A DNA stretch of 64,000 bases, taken from Microbacterium sp. AG1240 (GTDB taxonomy: Bacteria; Actinomycetota; Actinomycetes; Actinomycetales; Microbacteriaceae). The notes under the pieces are model-generated. The model did not search any database. It was not told where the DNA came from and saw only the letters and a list, made by a program, of their open reading frames with translations. Both the position numbers and the translations under genes were made by a program. The DNA lies in NCBI RefSeq assembly GCF_003635115.1, contig NZ_RBXJ01000003.1, positions 383,324 through 447,323 of the forward strand, given 5' to 3'. Below, piece after piece: positions 41,134 to 49,841 of the stretch. Positions within the stretch are counted from its first letter, which is position 1, and every line of letters begins with the position of its first letter.

Positions 41134-41165
41134 GGGGCCTGCTCGCAGCGCGCGTGGCAGGCCCC
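41134..41165 (+). terminator. Hairpin between cebE and cebF
   Basis: GGGGCCTGC (41134-41142) pairs perfectly with GCAGGCCCC (41157-41165). Without a T-tract it is more likely an mRNA-stabilising or partial-termination structure raising CebE over the permeases. Confidence 0.55.
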
Positions 41166-41191
41166 CACCCCCGCCAGCGAGAGGACCCCTC

Positions 41192-42241
41192 ATGACCGCC
41201 ACACTGCCATCGGTGGATGCTTCGCCCACCGCCCCCGCGCCCCGCCGCCCGGCTTCTCGCCCTCGCCCCGCGTGGCGGATGCGCCTGTCGAAGGCCGATC
41301 AGAAGGGCGCTCCCTACCTCTACATCGCTCCGTTCTTCCTCCTGTTCGGACTCGTGGGTCTCTTCCCGCTCGTCTACACCCTCGTCGTCTCGCTCTACGA
41401 CTGGGACCTTCTGAAGGGACAGGGCGACTTCGTCGGGCTCGGCAACTTCGTCGAGATCCTCACCGACGGCATGTTCTGGAACTCGGTGTTCAACACCGTC
41501 AGCATCTTCCTGCTGTCGGCCATCCCGCAGCTGGCGGTCGCCCTCGTCGTGGCGTACCTGCTCGACCGGGGCCTGCGCGCCCCCACTTTCTGGCGGATGA
41601 GCGTGCTCGTGCCGTTCGTCGTCACCCCCGTTGCCACGGCGCTGATCTTCTCGAGCATCTTCAACGACGCCGACGGCCTCGCCAACAACCTCCTGAACCT
41701 CTTCGGCATCGCCGATCAGGCGTGGAAGCAGGACCGCTATCTCAGCCATCTCGCGATCGCGATCATGGTCAACTTCCGCTGGACCGGATACAACGCCCTC
41801 ATCCTCCTGGCGGCGATGCAGGCGGTGCCGCGCGACCTGTACGAGTCGGCGGCGATCGACGGCGCGGGTCCGGTGCGACGCTTCTTCTCCATCACCATCC
41901 CGACCATCCGCCCGACCCTCATCTTCGTGATCATCACCGCCACGATCGGGGGCCTGCAGATCTTCGCCGAGCCCCGCCTGTTCGACGTCTCCACGGCCGG
42001 CGGTATCGGCGGCAGCGATCGGCAGTTCCAGACCACCGTGCTGTTCCTGTGGGAGCTCGCGTTCTTCCGCCGCAACCTCGGCGAGGCATCGGCGGTGGCG
42101 TGGCTGCTGTTCCTCCTCATCGTCGGCTTCGGCCTCGTCAACTTCCTCATCGCGCGACGCATCTCCACCGGCGATGCGCGCGTGTCACGCCGTGCGCGAC
42201 GGGCCGCCGCCCGCCGCGAGAAGACAGGAGCGTCGTCATGA
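41192..42241 (+). CDS. cebF: Cellobiose ABC transporter permease 1
   Basis: Membrane subunit of 349 residues (MalF/UgpA type) with about six helices, the first at roughly residues 45-70 (YIAPFFLLFGLVGLFPLVYTL). The EAA loop reads ESAAIDGAGPVRRFFSITIP. GAGAGGA lies about 7 nt before the ATG. A basic, Ala-rich tail ends the protein. ATGA overlap with cebG. Confidence 0.93.
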   Translation: MTATLPSVDASPTAPAPRRPASRPRPAWRMRLSKADQKGAPYLYIAPFFLLFGLVGLFPLVYTLVVSLYDWDLLKGQGDFVGLGNFVEILTDGMFWNSVFNTVSIFLLSAIPQLAVALVVAYLLDRGLRAPTFWRMSVLVPFVVTPVATALIFSSIFNDADGLANNLLNLFGIADQAWKQDRYLSHLAIAIMVNFRWTGYNALILLAAMQAVPRDLYESAAIDGAGPVRRFFSITIPTIRPTLIFVIITATIGGLQIFAEPRLFDVSTAGGIGGSDRQFQTTVLFLWELAFFRRNLGEASAVAWLLFLLIVGFGLVNFLIARRISTGDARVSRRARRAAARREKTGASS

Positions 42242-43167
42242 GCGTCGTCGTGCCCGAACCCCTCCCCGCCGTGCAGGTCGACACGCTCGACACCGACCCG
42301 CCTCGCCGACCCGGGCGGGGCCGCCGCTCGCGCGAGACGGGGACGGCCGGCATCGGCAGCCGACCCGGATTCCTCACCTACGGCCTCCTGGCCGCGTTCA
42401 TCATCGGCAGCGTCTACCCGCTCTGGTGGTCGGTGGTCGTCGCCTCCGGCACCAACGCCACCCGTGGTGAGACCCTGCCGCTCGTGCCGGGTGGCAACTT
42501 CCTCGCCAACGCGGCCACGGTGCTCGATGCGATCCCGTTCTGGCTGGCGCTGGGCAACTCCGTGCTCATCTCGGCGATCATCACGCTCTCGGTGGTGACG
42601 TTCTCCACGATCGCGGGCTACGCGTTCGCCAAGCTCCGCTTCCGCGGGCGCAACGGCCTGATGCTCTTCGTGATCGCGACCATGGCGATCCCCACGCAGC
42701 TCGGCATCATCCCGCTGTTCATGGTGATGCGCGAACTCGGGTGGACCGGCACGATCGGCGCGGTCATCGTGCCCACGCTCGTCACCGCCTTCGGTGTCTT
42801 CTTCATGCGGCAGTACCTCGTCGACGTCATCCCCGACGAGCTGATCGAGGCCGCCCGGATGGACGGCGCGAACCAGTTCCGCACGTTCCTGACGGTCGGG
42901 CTGCCCGCGGCGCGGCCCGCCATGGCGATCCTCGGACTGTTCACCTTCATGACGGCATGGACCGACTACCTCTGGCCCCTCATCGTGCTCAGCCCTCAGA
43001 ACCCGACCCTGCAGACGGCGCTCAGTCAGCTGCAGTCGGGCTACTACATCGACTACTCGATCGTGCTGGCGGGAGCGGTCATGGCGACCCTGCCGCTGCT
43101 GGTGCTGTTCGTGCTCGCGGGCAAGCAATTGATCAGTGGGATCATGGCGGGGGCGGTAAAAGGATGA
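42238..43167 (+). CDS. cebG: Cellobiose ABC transporter permease 2
   Basis: MalG-type permease of 309 residues. A long cytoplasmic N terminus precedes the first helix (about residues 40-62), and the EAA loop EAARMDGANQFRTFLTVGLP is followed by the usual GLFTFMTAWTDYLWPLIVL segment. The ATG lies inside the cebF stop overlap. Confidence 0.93.
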   Translation: MSVVVPEPLPAVQVDTLDTDPPRRPGRGRRSRETGTAGIGSRPGFLTYGLLAAFIIGSVYPLWWSVVVASGTNATRGETLPLVPGGNFLANAATVLDAIPFWLALGNSVLISAIITLSVVTFSTIAGYAFAKLRFRGRNGLMLFVIATMAIPTQLGIIPLFMVMRELGWTGTIGAVIVPTLVTAFGVFFMRQYLVDVIPDELIEAARMDGANQFRTFLTVGLPAARPAMAILGLFTFMTAWTDYLWPLIVLSPQNPTLQTALSQLQSGYYIDYSIVLAGAVMATLPLLVLFVLAGKQLISGIMAGAVKG

Positions 43168-44690
43168 CCGTGACCGTTTCGACGCCCCGACCGATGGGAC
43201 CCCGCTCCATGACCCTCACCGCCGCCACCACCGCCACGCCGCTGCGGCCCTTCCCCGCCGACTTCCTCTTCGGCGCGGCGACCGCCGCCTACCAGATCGA
43301 GGGTGCCGCGGCCGAGGACGGCCGACGCGACTCGATCTGGGACGCGTTCGCGCGGATGCCCGGTGCCGTCATCAACGGCGACAACGGCGACGTGGCCTGC
43401 GACCACTACCACCGGTACCGCGACGACGTGGCGATGATGAAGCGTCTCGGTCTTCAGACGTATCGCTTCTCGACGTCGTGGTCGCGCGTGCGTCCCGACG
43501 GGGGAGCGCTGAACCCGAAGGGCGTCGACTTCTACGAGCGTCTCGTCGACGAGCTTCTCGCCGCCGACATCCTGCCCTGGCTGACGCTGTACCACTGGGA
43601 TCTCCCGCAGGCCCTCGAGGAGGACGGCGGGTGGACGAACCGCGACACCGCCGAGAAGTTCACCGAGTACGCCCTCGACATGCATGACGCCCTCGGCGAC
43701 CGGGTCGGGGTCTGGACGACGCTCAACGAACCCTGGTGCTCGTCGTTCCTCAGCTACACCGCGGGCATCCACGCACCGGGGCACTTCTCGACGGGTGAGG
43801 GGATACTGGCGGCCCACCACCTGCTGCTCGGTCACGGTCAGACCGTGCGCGAACTGCGCGCGCGCGATTCGTCGCTCAACCTCGGGCTCACGCTCAACCT
43901 CACGGTCGCCGATCCCGTGGATCCCGCGGTCGCGGCCGACGTCGACGCCGCCCGCCGCATCGACGGGCAGTTCAACCGGTGGTTCCTCGACCCCGTCTTC
44001 CGGGGCGCCTATCCGGCCGACATCGTCGAGGACTTCCGCCGCGTCGATGCCGAGGCCGTCGCGACGTGGGAGGCGGCGGTGCGCCCGGGCGACCTCCAGG
44101 TCATCTCGACCCCCATCGAGACCCTCGGTGTGAACTACTACCACGGCGAGTTCGTCGGCGGCACGCCGCCCGTCGCCGCACCCGGCGGCGGAGACGCGCC
44201 GACCGACCGCGTCACCCGTTCCCCGTTCCCGTCGATCGACGGGATCTATTGGCACGACAGGGGACTCCCGCGCACTCCCATGAACTGGGAGGTGCAGCCC
44301 GAAGGGCTCACCCGTCTCCTGCGTCGCGTCGGCGAGGAGTACTCGGCCGCCGCGGGCACGGCGCTGTTCGTCACCGAGAACGGCGCCGCCTACGACGACG
44401 AACCGGTCGTGGAGGACGGCGCGCGTCGCGTGCACGACGGCGGCAGGGCCGACTTCGTCAGCGCCCACCTGGGCGCCGTGCTCGACGCGATCGAGCACGG
44501 GGTCGACGTGCGCGGCTACTTCTACTGGTCGCTGATGGACAACTTCGAGTGGGCGTGGGGCTACGAGAAGCGGTTCGGCATCGTGCGCGTCGACTACGAC
44601 ACCCAGGAACGCACGCTGAAGGATTCGGCGCTCCAGTACAGTCGCATCATCGCCGCGCGCGCGCTCGAGGGCTTTCCCGCGTCCTTGTAG
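43164..44690 (+). CDS. bglC: Family GH1 beta-glucosidase
   Basis: Cytoplasmic retaining glycosidase of 508 residues that would split imported cellobiose to glucose. FLFGAATAAYQIEGA is the GH1 N-terminal signature, TTLNEPWCSS carries the acid/base Glu, and FVTENGAAYDD the nucleophile Glu. No export signal. The first ATG overlaps the cebG stop, but its AAAAGG abuts the codon, so starts about 10 or 15 codons further on are also possible; the GH1 fold begins near residue 28 either way. Confidence 0.94.
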   Translation: MTVTVSTPRPMGPRSMTLTAATTATPLRPFPADFLFGAATAAYQIEGAAAEDGRRDSIWDAFARMPGAVINGDNGDVACDHYHRYRDDVAMMKRLGLQTYRFSTSWSRVRPDGGALNPKGVDFYERLVDELLAADILPWLTLYHWDLPQALEEDGGWTNRDTAEKFTEYALDMHDALGDRVGVWTTLNEPWCSSFLSYTAGIHAPGHFSTGEGILAAHHLLLGHGQTVRELRARDSSLNLGLTLNLTVADPVDPAVAADVDAARRIDGQFNRWFLDPVFRGAYPADIVEDFRRVDAEAVATWEAAVRPGDLQVISTPIETLGVNYYHGEFVGGTPPVAAPGGGDAPTDRVTRSPFPSIDGIYWHDRGLPRTPMNWEVQPEGLTRLLRRVGEEYSAAAGTALFVTENGAAYDDEPVVEDGARRVHDGGRADFVSAHLGAVLDAIEHGVDVRGYFYWSLMDNFEWAWGYEKRFGIVRVDYDTQERTLKDSALQYSRIIAARALEGFPASL

Positions 44691-44718
44691 CACTCTCCGC
44701 CGGTCGGGGAGGAATGTC

Positions 44719-45720
44719 ATGGTCATCAGTGCGTCGACCATCGAGGAGGTCGCGGCGCGCGCCGGGGTGTCGCGCTCGACCGTCTCGCGCGTCGTCAACG
44801 GCTCGCCCGCGGTCTCGGAGGTCGCCCGCGAGTCGGTGCGCCGTGCGATCGACGATCTCAACTACGTGCCGAATCGGGCGGCGCGCGCGCTCGCGAGTCG
44901 GCACAGCCAGGCGATCGCGCTCGTCGTCCCGGAGGATACGGCGAGGTTCTTCGGCGACCCGTTCTTCGCGGCGGTGGTCTCGGGCATCCAGTCGCGATTG
45001 GCGAGCACCGACTACATCCTCAACGTGATCCTCGCCACGGGTGATCCGGGTGACAAGACCACCGGCTACCTCCGCAGCGGCAGCGTCGACGGCGCGATCA
45101 TCGTCTCCCACCACGACAACGACACCTTCATCGACCGCATCGCCGGCGCCATCCCCGTCGTCTACGGCGGGCGACGCGTTCGCGTGCGCGAAGAGGACCA
45201 CGTCGTCGACAGCGACAACGTCGGCGGTGGCCGCGCGGCCACCGAGCACCTCCTCGAGCGGGGCCGGCGGCGCATCGCCACCATCACGGGGCCGCCCTCG
45301 ATGCGCTCCTCGCTCGACCGGCTCGACGGGTTCCGCGCCGTGCTCGAGGAGGCGGGGCTCTCGCCCGTGGCCGTCGAGGACGGTGATTTCTCGGAGGACG
45401 GCGGCGCCGCAGCGATGCGCCGCATCCTCGCGAGCGGGCACGAGGTCGACGCGATCTTCGTCGCGAGCGACCTCATGGCGCGCGGCGCACTGCGGGTGCT
45501 GCGCGACGCCGGGCTCGCAGTGCCCGACGACGTCGCCGTCGTGGGCTTCGACGATTCGATGATCGCGGCGACGACCTCCCCGGCCCTCACGACGATCCGT
45601 CAGCCCTCGCGCGCGCAGGGCGAACGCCTCGTCGAGATCCTGCTCGAGCTCCTCCGCGGCGGCGCGCCCGAGCACGCCACCGTCATGCCGACCGAGCTCG
45701 TGGTGCGCGCGTCGACCTGA
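44719..45720 (+). CDS. cebR: LacI-family cellobiose repressor
   Basis: Repressor of 333 residues. The N-terminal LacI helix-turn-helix reads TIEEVAARAGVSRSTVSRVV, with the hinge helix NRAARALASR, and a periplasmic-binding-like sensor domain (VDSDNVGGGRAATEHL; VVGFDDSMIAATTSPALTTI). Cello-oligosaccharide binding should release the three boxes upstream of cebE. GGGGAGGAA is about 5 nt before the ATG. Here cebR is last in the operon it controls, giving negative feedback through its own transcription. Confidence 0.93.
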   Translation: MVISASTIEEVAARAGVSRSTVSRVVNGSPAVSEVARESVRRAIDDLNYVPNRAARALASRHSQAIALVVPEDTARFFGDPFFAAVVSGIQSRLASTDYILNVILATGDPGDKTTGYLRSGSVDGAIIVSHHDNDTFIDRIAGAIPVVYGGRRVRVREEDHVVDSDNVGGGRAATEHLLERGRRRIATITGPPSMRSSLDRLDGFRAVLEEAGLSPVAVEDGDFSEDGGAAAMRRILASGHEVDAIFVASDLMARGALRVLRDAGLAVPDDVAVVGFDDSMIAATTSPALTTIRQPSRAQGERLVEILLELLRGGAPEHATVMPTELVVRAST

Positions 45721-45730
45721 CCGGCGTCGG

Positions 45731-47041
45731 TCAGAACCAGGTCGTGAGCACCGGCTGACGCGCGGAGCGCAGCAGGCCGTCGGCGGCCGCCGCGTCGCCG
45801 GGGGCGCGCTCGGTGATGCGTCCGGCCGCGGTGAGGGTCGCCGCCGAGACGCCGCCGAACAGCAGCGGTGCGAGCAGGTCGACCGGAAGGTCGATGAGCG
45901 GGCCGGTGGATGCTTCGGCCTGCGACACCTGCGCCGCGCCCGCCGCATCCGTCTCGATCGAGAAGACGCCGTCGGCGAACCCGAGCGGGTCGTGCACGCG
46001 CAGGGTGAGGGAGCCTGCCCCGCCGTACGTGCGCGAGCTCAGCACGGCCGGCGCGTCGAGCACACGCGCCCAGAGGTGCTCGCGCAGCTCGAGAGTGCGG
46101 ATCATGCGCGGGTTCGCGACGAGCCAGGTCAGCGGTTCGTCGGTCGAACGAAGCGACGCCTTCAGCGTGCCGATGAGGTCGAGTTCGAACAGGTAGCGCC
46201 AGAGCGCGCGGTAGGCGTCGTCGGTGGTCGTCGCGAGGTAGTCGACCTCGAGGATCTGCGCCGACCAGTCGTGCGGGTCTTCGCTCACGTGGTAGACCCC
46301 GAGCCCACGAGGTGCGCCCGACTCGTCGTCGTAGCGCACGAAGCGGCGCTTGCGGCGCTCGGCCGCATCGGAGGGGGCGCCGAAGAGGCGGTCGAAGCGA
46401 TGCCCGACGATGCCGACGTCGCCGGGCGTCGCCCGCCGCGCCTCGTCGAAGAGCGTGCGAGCGGTCGTCATGGCGATCTCGCGGCTGACCAGCTGCACGC
46501 GCCCGGGTGAGTCGGCGCCGACCCAGCCCGCGCGACGCACGTCGACCTCGAACCGGCTCGCCCAGGTGACGGGGCCGAAGCCGTACCGACCGTAGATCGT
46601 CGCCTCTGACACCGTGAGCACGGCCATCGGCAGGCCCGCCTCGACGGCGGTGCGCAGTTCGCCCTCGAGCATGGCCCGCGCGATGCCCCGGCGTCTGTGG
46701 GTCGGTGCGACGGTGACCGCACTGATCGCCCACGCGTCGACCTCCCCGCCGGGGAGGGTGACGGGGGCGGGCCATCCCGCGACCGTCGCGATGGGGATCG
46801 CGGGGTCGGCGAGGGTGTCGTCGAAGACGCCGACGGTGCGTTGCAGCACGAAATCGTCGCGCAGCTCGGCGAGGAACTCGTCGGTCGGAGCGCCGTCGTG
46901 GAAGCCGCGCGCATCGGCTTCGACCCAGGCGCGGACGGCCGCGTCGTCGGAGGCGTCGATCGCGGACATCCGCAGACCGCGATCGGCCAGCGCGGCGGTG
47001 GACGTCGGGTCGGCGGGAAGGGCGGAGGTCTCGGCGGGCAT
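45731..47041 (-). CDS. Eis-like GNAT acetyltransferase with SCP2-like C terminus
   Basis: Protein of 436 residues in the Eis family: two tandem GNAT domains and a sterol-carrier-like C-terminal domain. The acetyl-CoA site is VTVAPTHRRRGIARAM (about 112-127). The chain ends in a free Phe carboxylate (VLTTWF), which in Eis proteins is part of the active site. Known members acetylate aminoglycosides or protein lysines; the substrate here is unknown. Leaderless -10 upstream. Converges on cebR with a 10-bp gap. Confidence 0.88.
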   Translation of the reverse strand: MPAETSALPADPTSTAALADRGLRMSAIDASDDAAVRAWVEADARGFHDGAPTDEFLAELRDDFVLQRTVGVFDDTLADPAIPIATVAGWPAPVTLPGGEVDAWAISAVTVAPTHRRRGIARAMLEGELRTAVEAGLPMAVLTVSEATIYGRYGFGPVTWASRFEVDVRRAGWVGADSPGRVQLVSREIAMTTARTLFDEARRATPGDVGIVGHRFDRLFGAPSDAAERRKRRFVRYDDESGAPRGLGVYHVSEDPHDWSAQILEVDYLATTTDDAYRALWRYLFELDLIGTLKASLRSTDEPLTWLVANPRMIRTLELREHLWARVLDAPAVLSSRTYGGAGSLTLRVHDPLGFADGVFSIETDAAGAAQVSQAEASTGPLIDLPVDLLAPLLFGGVSAATLTAAGRITERAPGDAAAADGLLRSARQPVLTTWF

Positions 47042-47047
47042 CCCCCG

Positions 47048-47053
47048 AGCCTA
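47048..47053 (-). promoter_or_regulatory. -10 hexamer of a leaderless eis-like promoter
   Basis: TAGGCT on the minus strand, 6 nt before the ATG. Confidence 0.55.
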
Positions 47054-47111
47054 GCCGCGGGGCCTGCGACGCTCCAGGGCGACCGGCGGAGCCCGCCGGC
47101 CGCCCCGCGGT

Positions 47112-47966
47112 TCAGGCGAGCGGGCGCAGACCCTCGACGAGCGGCGTCGTCGGGCGCCCGATGAGGCGCGCGAGCGTGCCGTCGGCGTCGGCGAGGGCTC
47201 CGTCGCGGATGCCCGCCTCGAGCGCGGTCACGAAGCCGATCGTGCCGGCGTCGAGTCCCGCCGCCTCGAGGCCCGCGCTCTGCTCCTGCGTCGTCAGCGC
47301 CTGGTAGGCGACGGGGCGGCCGGTGATCTCGGCCGCGGCCGCGGCGAAGTCGTCGAACGTCCAGCTCGTGTCGCCGCTCAGTTCGTAGACCTCGCCGATG
47401 TGCCCGTCTTCGAGCAGCACGACCGCGGCCGCCTCGGCGAAGTCGGCCCGGGTGGCCGACGCGATGCGGCCGTCACCGACGCTCGACGTCACGACGCCGG
47501 TCTCGGCGGCCCGCGCGATGTCGGCGGCGTGGTTCTCGGTGTACCAGTTGTTGCGGAGGATCACGGCGGGGAGCCCCGACGCGGCGATCGCCTCTTCGGT
47601 CGCCTTGTGCTCGGGGGCGAGCGGCAGCTCGGACGTGTCGGCGTGGGCGAGGCTGGTGTAGACGAACTTCGACACGCCCGCGGCGACGGCGGCGTCGATG
47701 ACCGCCTGGTGCTGCGCCGTGCGCTGGCCGACCTCCGACCCGGAGATGAGCAGCACGGTGTCGACGCCCTCGAGCGACGACGCGATGGTCGCGGGCGCCG
47801 CGTAGTCGAGCACGGAGACGGTGACGCCGCGCCCGGCGAGGTCGGCTGCCTTGGACAGGTCGCGCGCACCGGCGACGATGGTGCGCGGCTCGGCGCCGCG
47901 GGCGATGAGGCTGTCGATGACGAGGCGGCCGAGGTGCCCGGTCGCGCCGGTGACGAGGATGGTCAT
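47112..47966 (-). CDS. NAD(P)H quinone oxidoreductase 2 / NmrA-like reductase
   Basis: Atypical short-chain dehydrogenase of 284 residues in the QorB (YtfG) group, reducing quinones with NADPH. The Rossmann motif is VTGATGHLGRLV (about 5-16), with KFVYTSLAHAD and VILRNNWYTENH typical of QorB. Divergent from an HxlR-type regulator, the arrangement known for qor2-qorR in Corynebacterium and ytfG-ytfH in enterobacteria. Confidence 0.88.
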   Translation of the reverse strand: MTILVTGATGHLGRLVIDSLIARGAEPRTIVAGARDLSKAADLAGRGVTVSVLDYAAPATIASSLEGVDTVLLISGSEVGQRTAQHQAVIDAAVAAGVSKFVYTSLAHADTSELPLAPEHKATEEAIAASGLPAVILRNNWYTENHAADIARAAETGVVTSSVGDGRIASATRADFAEAAAVVLLEDGHIGEVYELSGDTSWTFDDFAAAAAEITGRPVAYQALTTQEQSAGLEAAGLDAGTIGFVTALEAGIRDGALADADGTLARLIGRPTTPLVEGLRPLA

Positions 47967-48030
47967 GGTGTGCCTTTCGTGTGTGGACACGAGCAAGAAC
48001 CGTCGGATGCTGCGAAACCATCCCTCACGG

Positions 48031-48055
48031 AGGTACCCACTTCTGCGTAAGGTAC
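48031..48055. promoter_or_regulatory. Candidate operator of the HxlR-type regulator
   Basis: AGGTAC occurs twice in direct orientation (48031-48036, 48050-48055), the first as part of the palindrome GGTACC. The second copy overlaps the -10 of the regulator, so binding would be autoregulatory and also reach the divergent reductase gene. Confidence 0.4.
48048..48053 (+). promoter_or_regulatory. -10 hexamer of a leaderless hxlR-type promoter
   Basis: TAAGGT 6 nt before the ATG, identical in sequence and spacing to the apt promoter. Confidence 0.6.
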
Positions 48056-48059
48056 TGGC

Positions 48060-48428
48060 ATGTCGGTGAGTTTTGCGGAGATCCGGGGCGAGACCGAGGG
48101 GGTCTTCTCCGAGGGGTGCAGCACCCGGACGGTGCTCGATCACATCATGAGCAAGTGGGGGGTTCTCGTGCTCTCCTCGTTGTCGGACGGGACGCTGCGC
48201 TGGGGGGCGCTGCGCCGAGCGATCGACGGCATCAGCGAGAAGATGCTCGCGAGCACCCTCAAGACGCTCTGCGACGACGGTCTCGTGCACCGGGAGTCGT
48301 TCCCGTCGGTGCCGCCGCACGTTGAGTACAGCCTCACGCCCCTGGGGCGCGACCTCATGGAGCGCATGCTGCCGCTGGTCGAGTGGGTCGCGCAGAACGC
48401 CGAGGCGATGATCCGCAGCGAGGCCTGA
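48060..48428 (+). CDS. HxlR-family transcriptional regulator, QorR-like
   Basis: Winged-helix regulator of 122 residues (DUF24): TVLDHIMSKWGVLVLSSL, LRWGALRRAIDGISEKMLASTL and VEYSLTPLGRDL. Cys 20 in the N-terminal EGCSTR matches the position of the redox-sensing cysteine (Cys17) of C. glutamicum QorR. Together with the divergent quinone reductase this predicts a thiol switch that derepresses the reductase under quinone or oxidative stress. Confidence 0.9.
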   Translation: MSVSFAEIRGETEGVFSEGCSTRTVLDHIMSKWGVLVLSSLSDGTLRWGALRRAIDGISEKMLASTLKTLCDDGLVHRESFPSVPPHVEYSLTPLGRDLMERMLPLVEWVAQNAEAMIRSEA

Positions 48429-48469
48429 GCGCCTGTTCGCTGTCGAGATCCGGGTAGATCAACGTCGAT

Positions 48470-48499
48470 TGTTCTACTAACATTGCGAACATATTGTTC
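48470..48499. promoter_or_regulatory. Candidate autoregulatory operators over the start of the GntR gene
   Basis: TGTTC (48470-48474) and GAACA (48487-48491) form one inverted repeat; GAACATATTGTTC (48487-48499) is a perfect one. The TTG start codon lies inside the second palindrome. Confidence 0.5.
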
Positions 48500-48841
48500 T
48501 TGCTCGACCCCACCGCGGCGATGTCGATCGCTGCCCAGCTCGCGGTGCAGGTGCGGTCATCGATCGCCGACGGCACCCTGGCACCGGGCGAGCGCCTGCC
48601 GCCCGCCCGGGAGCTCTCGCGCGCGCTCGACATCAACATGCACACGGTGCTGCGCGCTTATGCGCAACTCCGTGACGACGGGGTGATCGAGATGAGGCAG
48701 GGGCGGGGCGCGTGGGTGCGGAAAGACATGGCGCCCGGCACGATCCGGCTCTCGGAGATGGTCGATGCGCTGCTCGGTGAAGCACGCAAGCTCGGCCTCC
48801 GCCCCGCAGACGTCGTCACGCTGATCGAGAGGAGGAGCTGA
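48494..48841 (+). CDS. GntR-family regulator, YtrA subfamily
   Basis: Short regulator of 115 residues: a GntR winged helix (about 12-75; GERLPPARELSRALDINMHTVLRAYAQL) plus a short helical dimerisation tail, as in YtrA proteins that control ABC transporters or membrane proteins. The TTG start is chosen because LDPTAAMSIAAQL aligns with the usual DPSSP-type family N terminus; an ATG 27 bp downstream would remove it. The start codon is buried in a palindrome. GGAGGAG at its end serves the next gene. Confidence 0.85.
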   Translation: MFLLDPTAAMSIAAQLAVQVRSSIADGTLAPGERLPPARELSRALDINMHTVLRAYAQLRDDGVIEMRQGRGAWVRKDMAPGTIRLSEMVDALLGEARKLGLRPADVVTLIERRS

Positions 48842-48843
48842 CC

Positions 48844-49812
48844 GTGGCTCCATGGATGGACGACCGGCTTCGACCCGAAGCGACTGCCCGAGAGCGAGCG
48901 GCGGCTGCGCTCCTGTGGATGCCGGGTGCGGCCGTCATCGCGACGGCCCTGACCTTCGGCGAGCGCCTTCCGGCAGTCTTGCCGACGGTGTGGCGCGACG
49001 ACACCGTCGTCGCCACCGCTCCCACCCCCGCCGTTCTGGCCGTGACGGGGGGCATTGCGCTGGCGGTCGGGATCATCGGTCTGATCGCTCTGCTCCCCGA
49101 GGCGGCCCGGATCAGGAGGGCGGTCTTCCTGCTGGGGGGAGTCGCCGGCGGAATCGCTGCGGGCATATGGATCGTGACGGTGGCGCTCGTTCTGACGTCC
49201 GGATTCGATCTCCCCCATGCCGGCGGATGGCCGTTGCTCGGGGTCCTCGCCGGGTTGTTCGGTCTCGTCCCCTTCTCGGTCTCGCCCCGGCGTCGCCGCG
49301 ACGAACACTACGAGCCCGTGCAGCTGACACTCGCCGACGGCGAGACCGGCGCGTGGGTGCGCACAGTCCCTGTGCCCGGATTCGCCTGGGCGACGGCGAT
49401 CTTCGGCGCGATCGCTGCGGCGGTCCTGATCTACGTGGTGCTCTCCGGGGAGTTCGGCGCCGCGGTCGGGCTCATCGCGCTCGGCGTCGCCACGTTCGCC
49501 TCCGCCGCGTTCGCGCGGCTGCGCATCAGCGTGGACAGACGCGGTCTTCGCGTGGTCTCCGCACTGATCGGTGCGCCGCTGGCACGCATCCGCCTCGACA
49601 GCATCCGCTCTGCGGAACCTGCCACGATCCGCCCGGCGGAATGGGGCGGCTGGGGGTACCGATTTCTCCCCGGACGCTCTGCGATCGTCATCGCGCGGGG
49701 CCCCGGGATCGTCGTGCACCGCCGGGATGGCCGCAGGTTCGCCGTGAACGCGCCGCACCCCGAGACGCCGGCCGCCCTGCTGTCCGCACTGGTCGAGCGG
49801 CAGGAGGCCTAG
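48844..49812 (+). CDS. Membrane protein of unknown function, co-expressed with the GntR regulator
   Basis: Protein of 322 residues with about six hydrophobic segments (roughly 20-40, 62-84, 92-117, 127-145, 180-200, 205-222) and a soluble C-terminal domain resembling the PH-like tails of DUF1648-type proteins (RISVDRRGLRVVSALIG). DUF1648 proteins often pair with YtrA regulators. GTG start 2 bp after the regulator stop. The function is unknown; envelope sensing is a guess. Confidence 0.75.
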   Translation: MAPWMDDRLRPEATARERAAAALLWMPGAAVIATALTFGERLPAVLPTVWRDDTVVATAPTPAVLAVTGGIALAVGIIGLIALLPEAARIRRAVFLLGGVAGGIAAGIWIVTVALVLTSGFDLPHAGGWPLLGVLAGLFGLVPFSVSPRRRRDEHYEPVQLTLADGETGAWVRTVPVPGFAWATAIFGAIAAAVLIYVVLSGEFGAAVGLIALGVATFASAAFARLRISVDRRGLRVVSALIGAPLARIRLDSIRSAEPATIRPAEWGGWGYRFLPGRSAIVIARGPGIVVHRRDGRRFAVNAPHPETPAALLSALVERQEA

Positions 49813-49841
49813 GGCGTCGGCCCTTCTTCGACTCTTCTCCG

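Noticed and set aside
45718..45733. TGACCG-GCGT-CGGTCA as a terminator between cebR and the Eis-like gene
   Set aside because: Six-base stem formed mainly by the two facing stop codons; too short to call.
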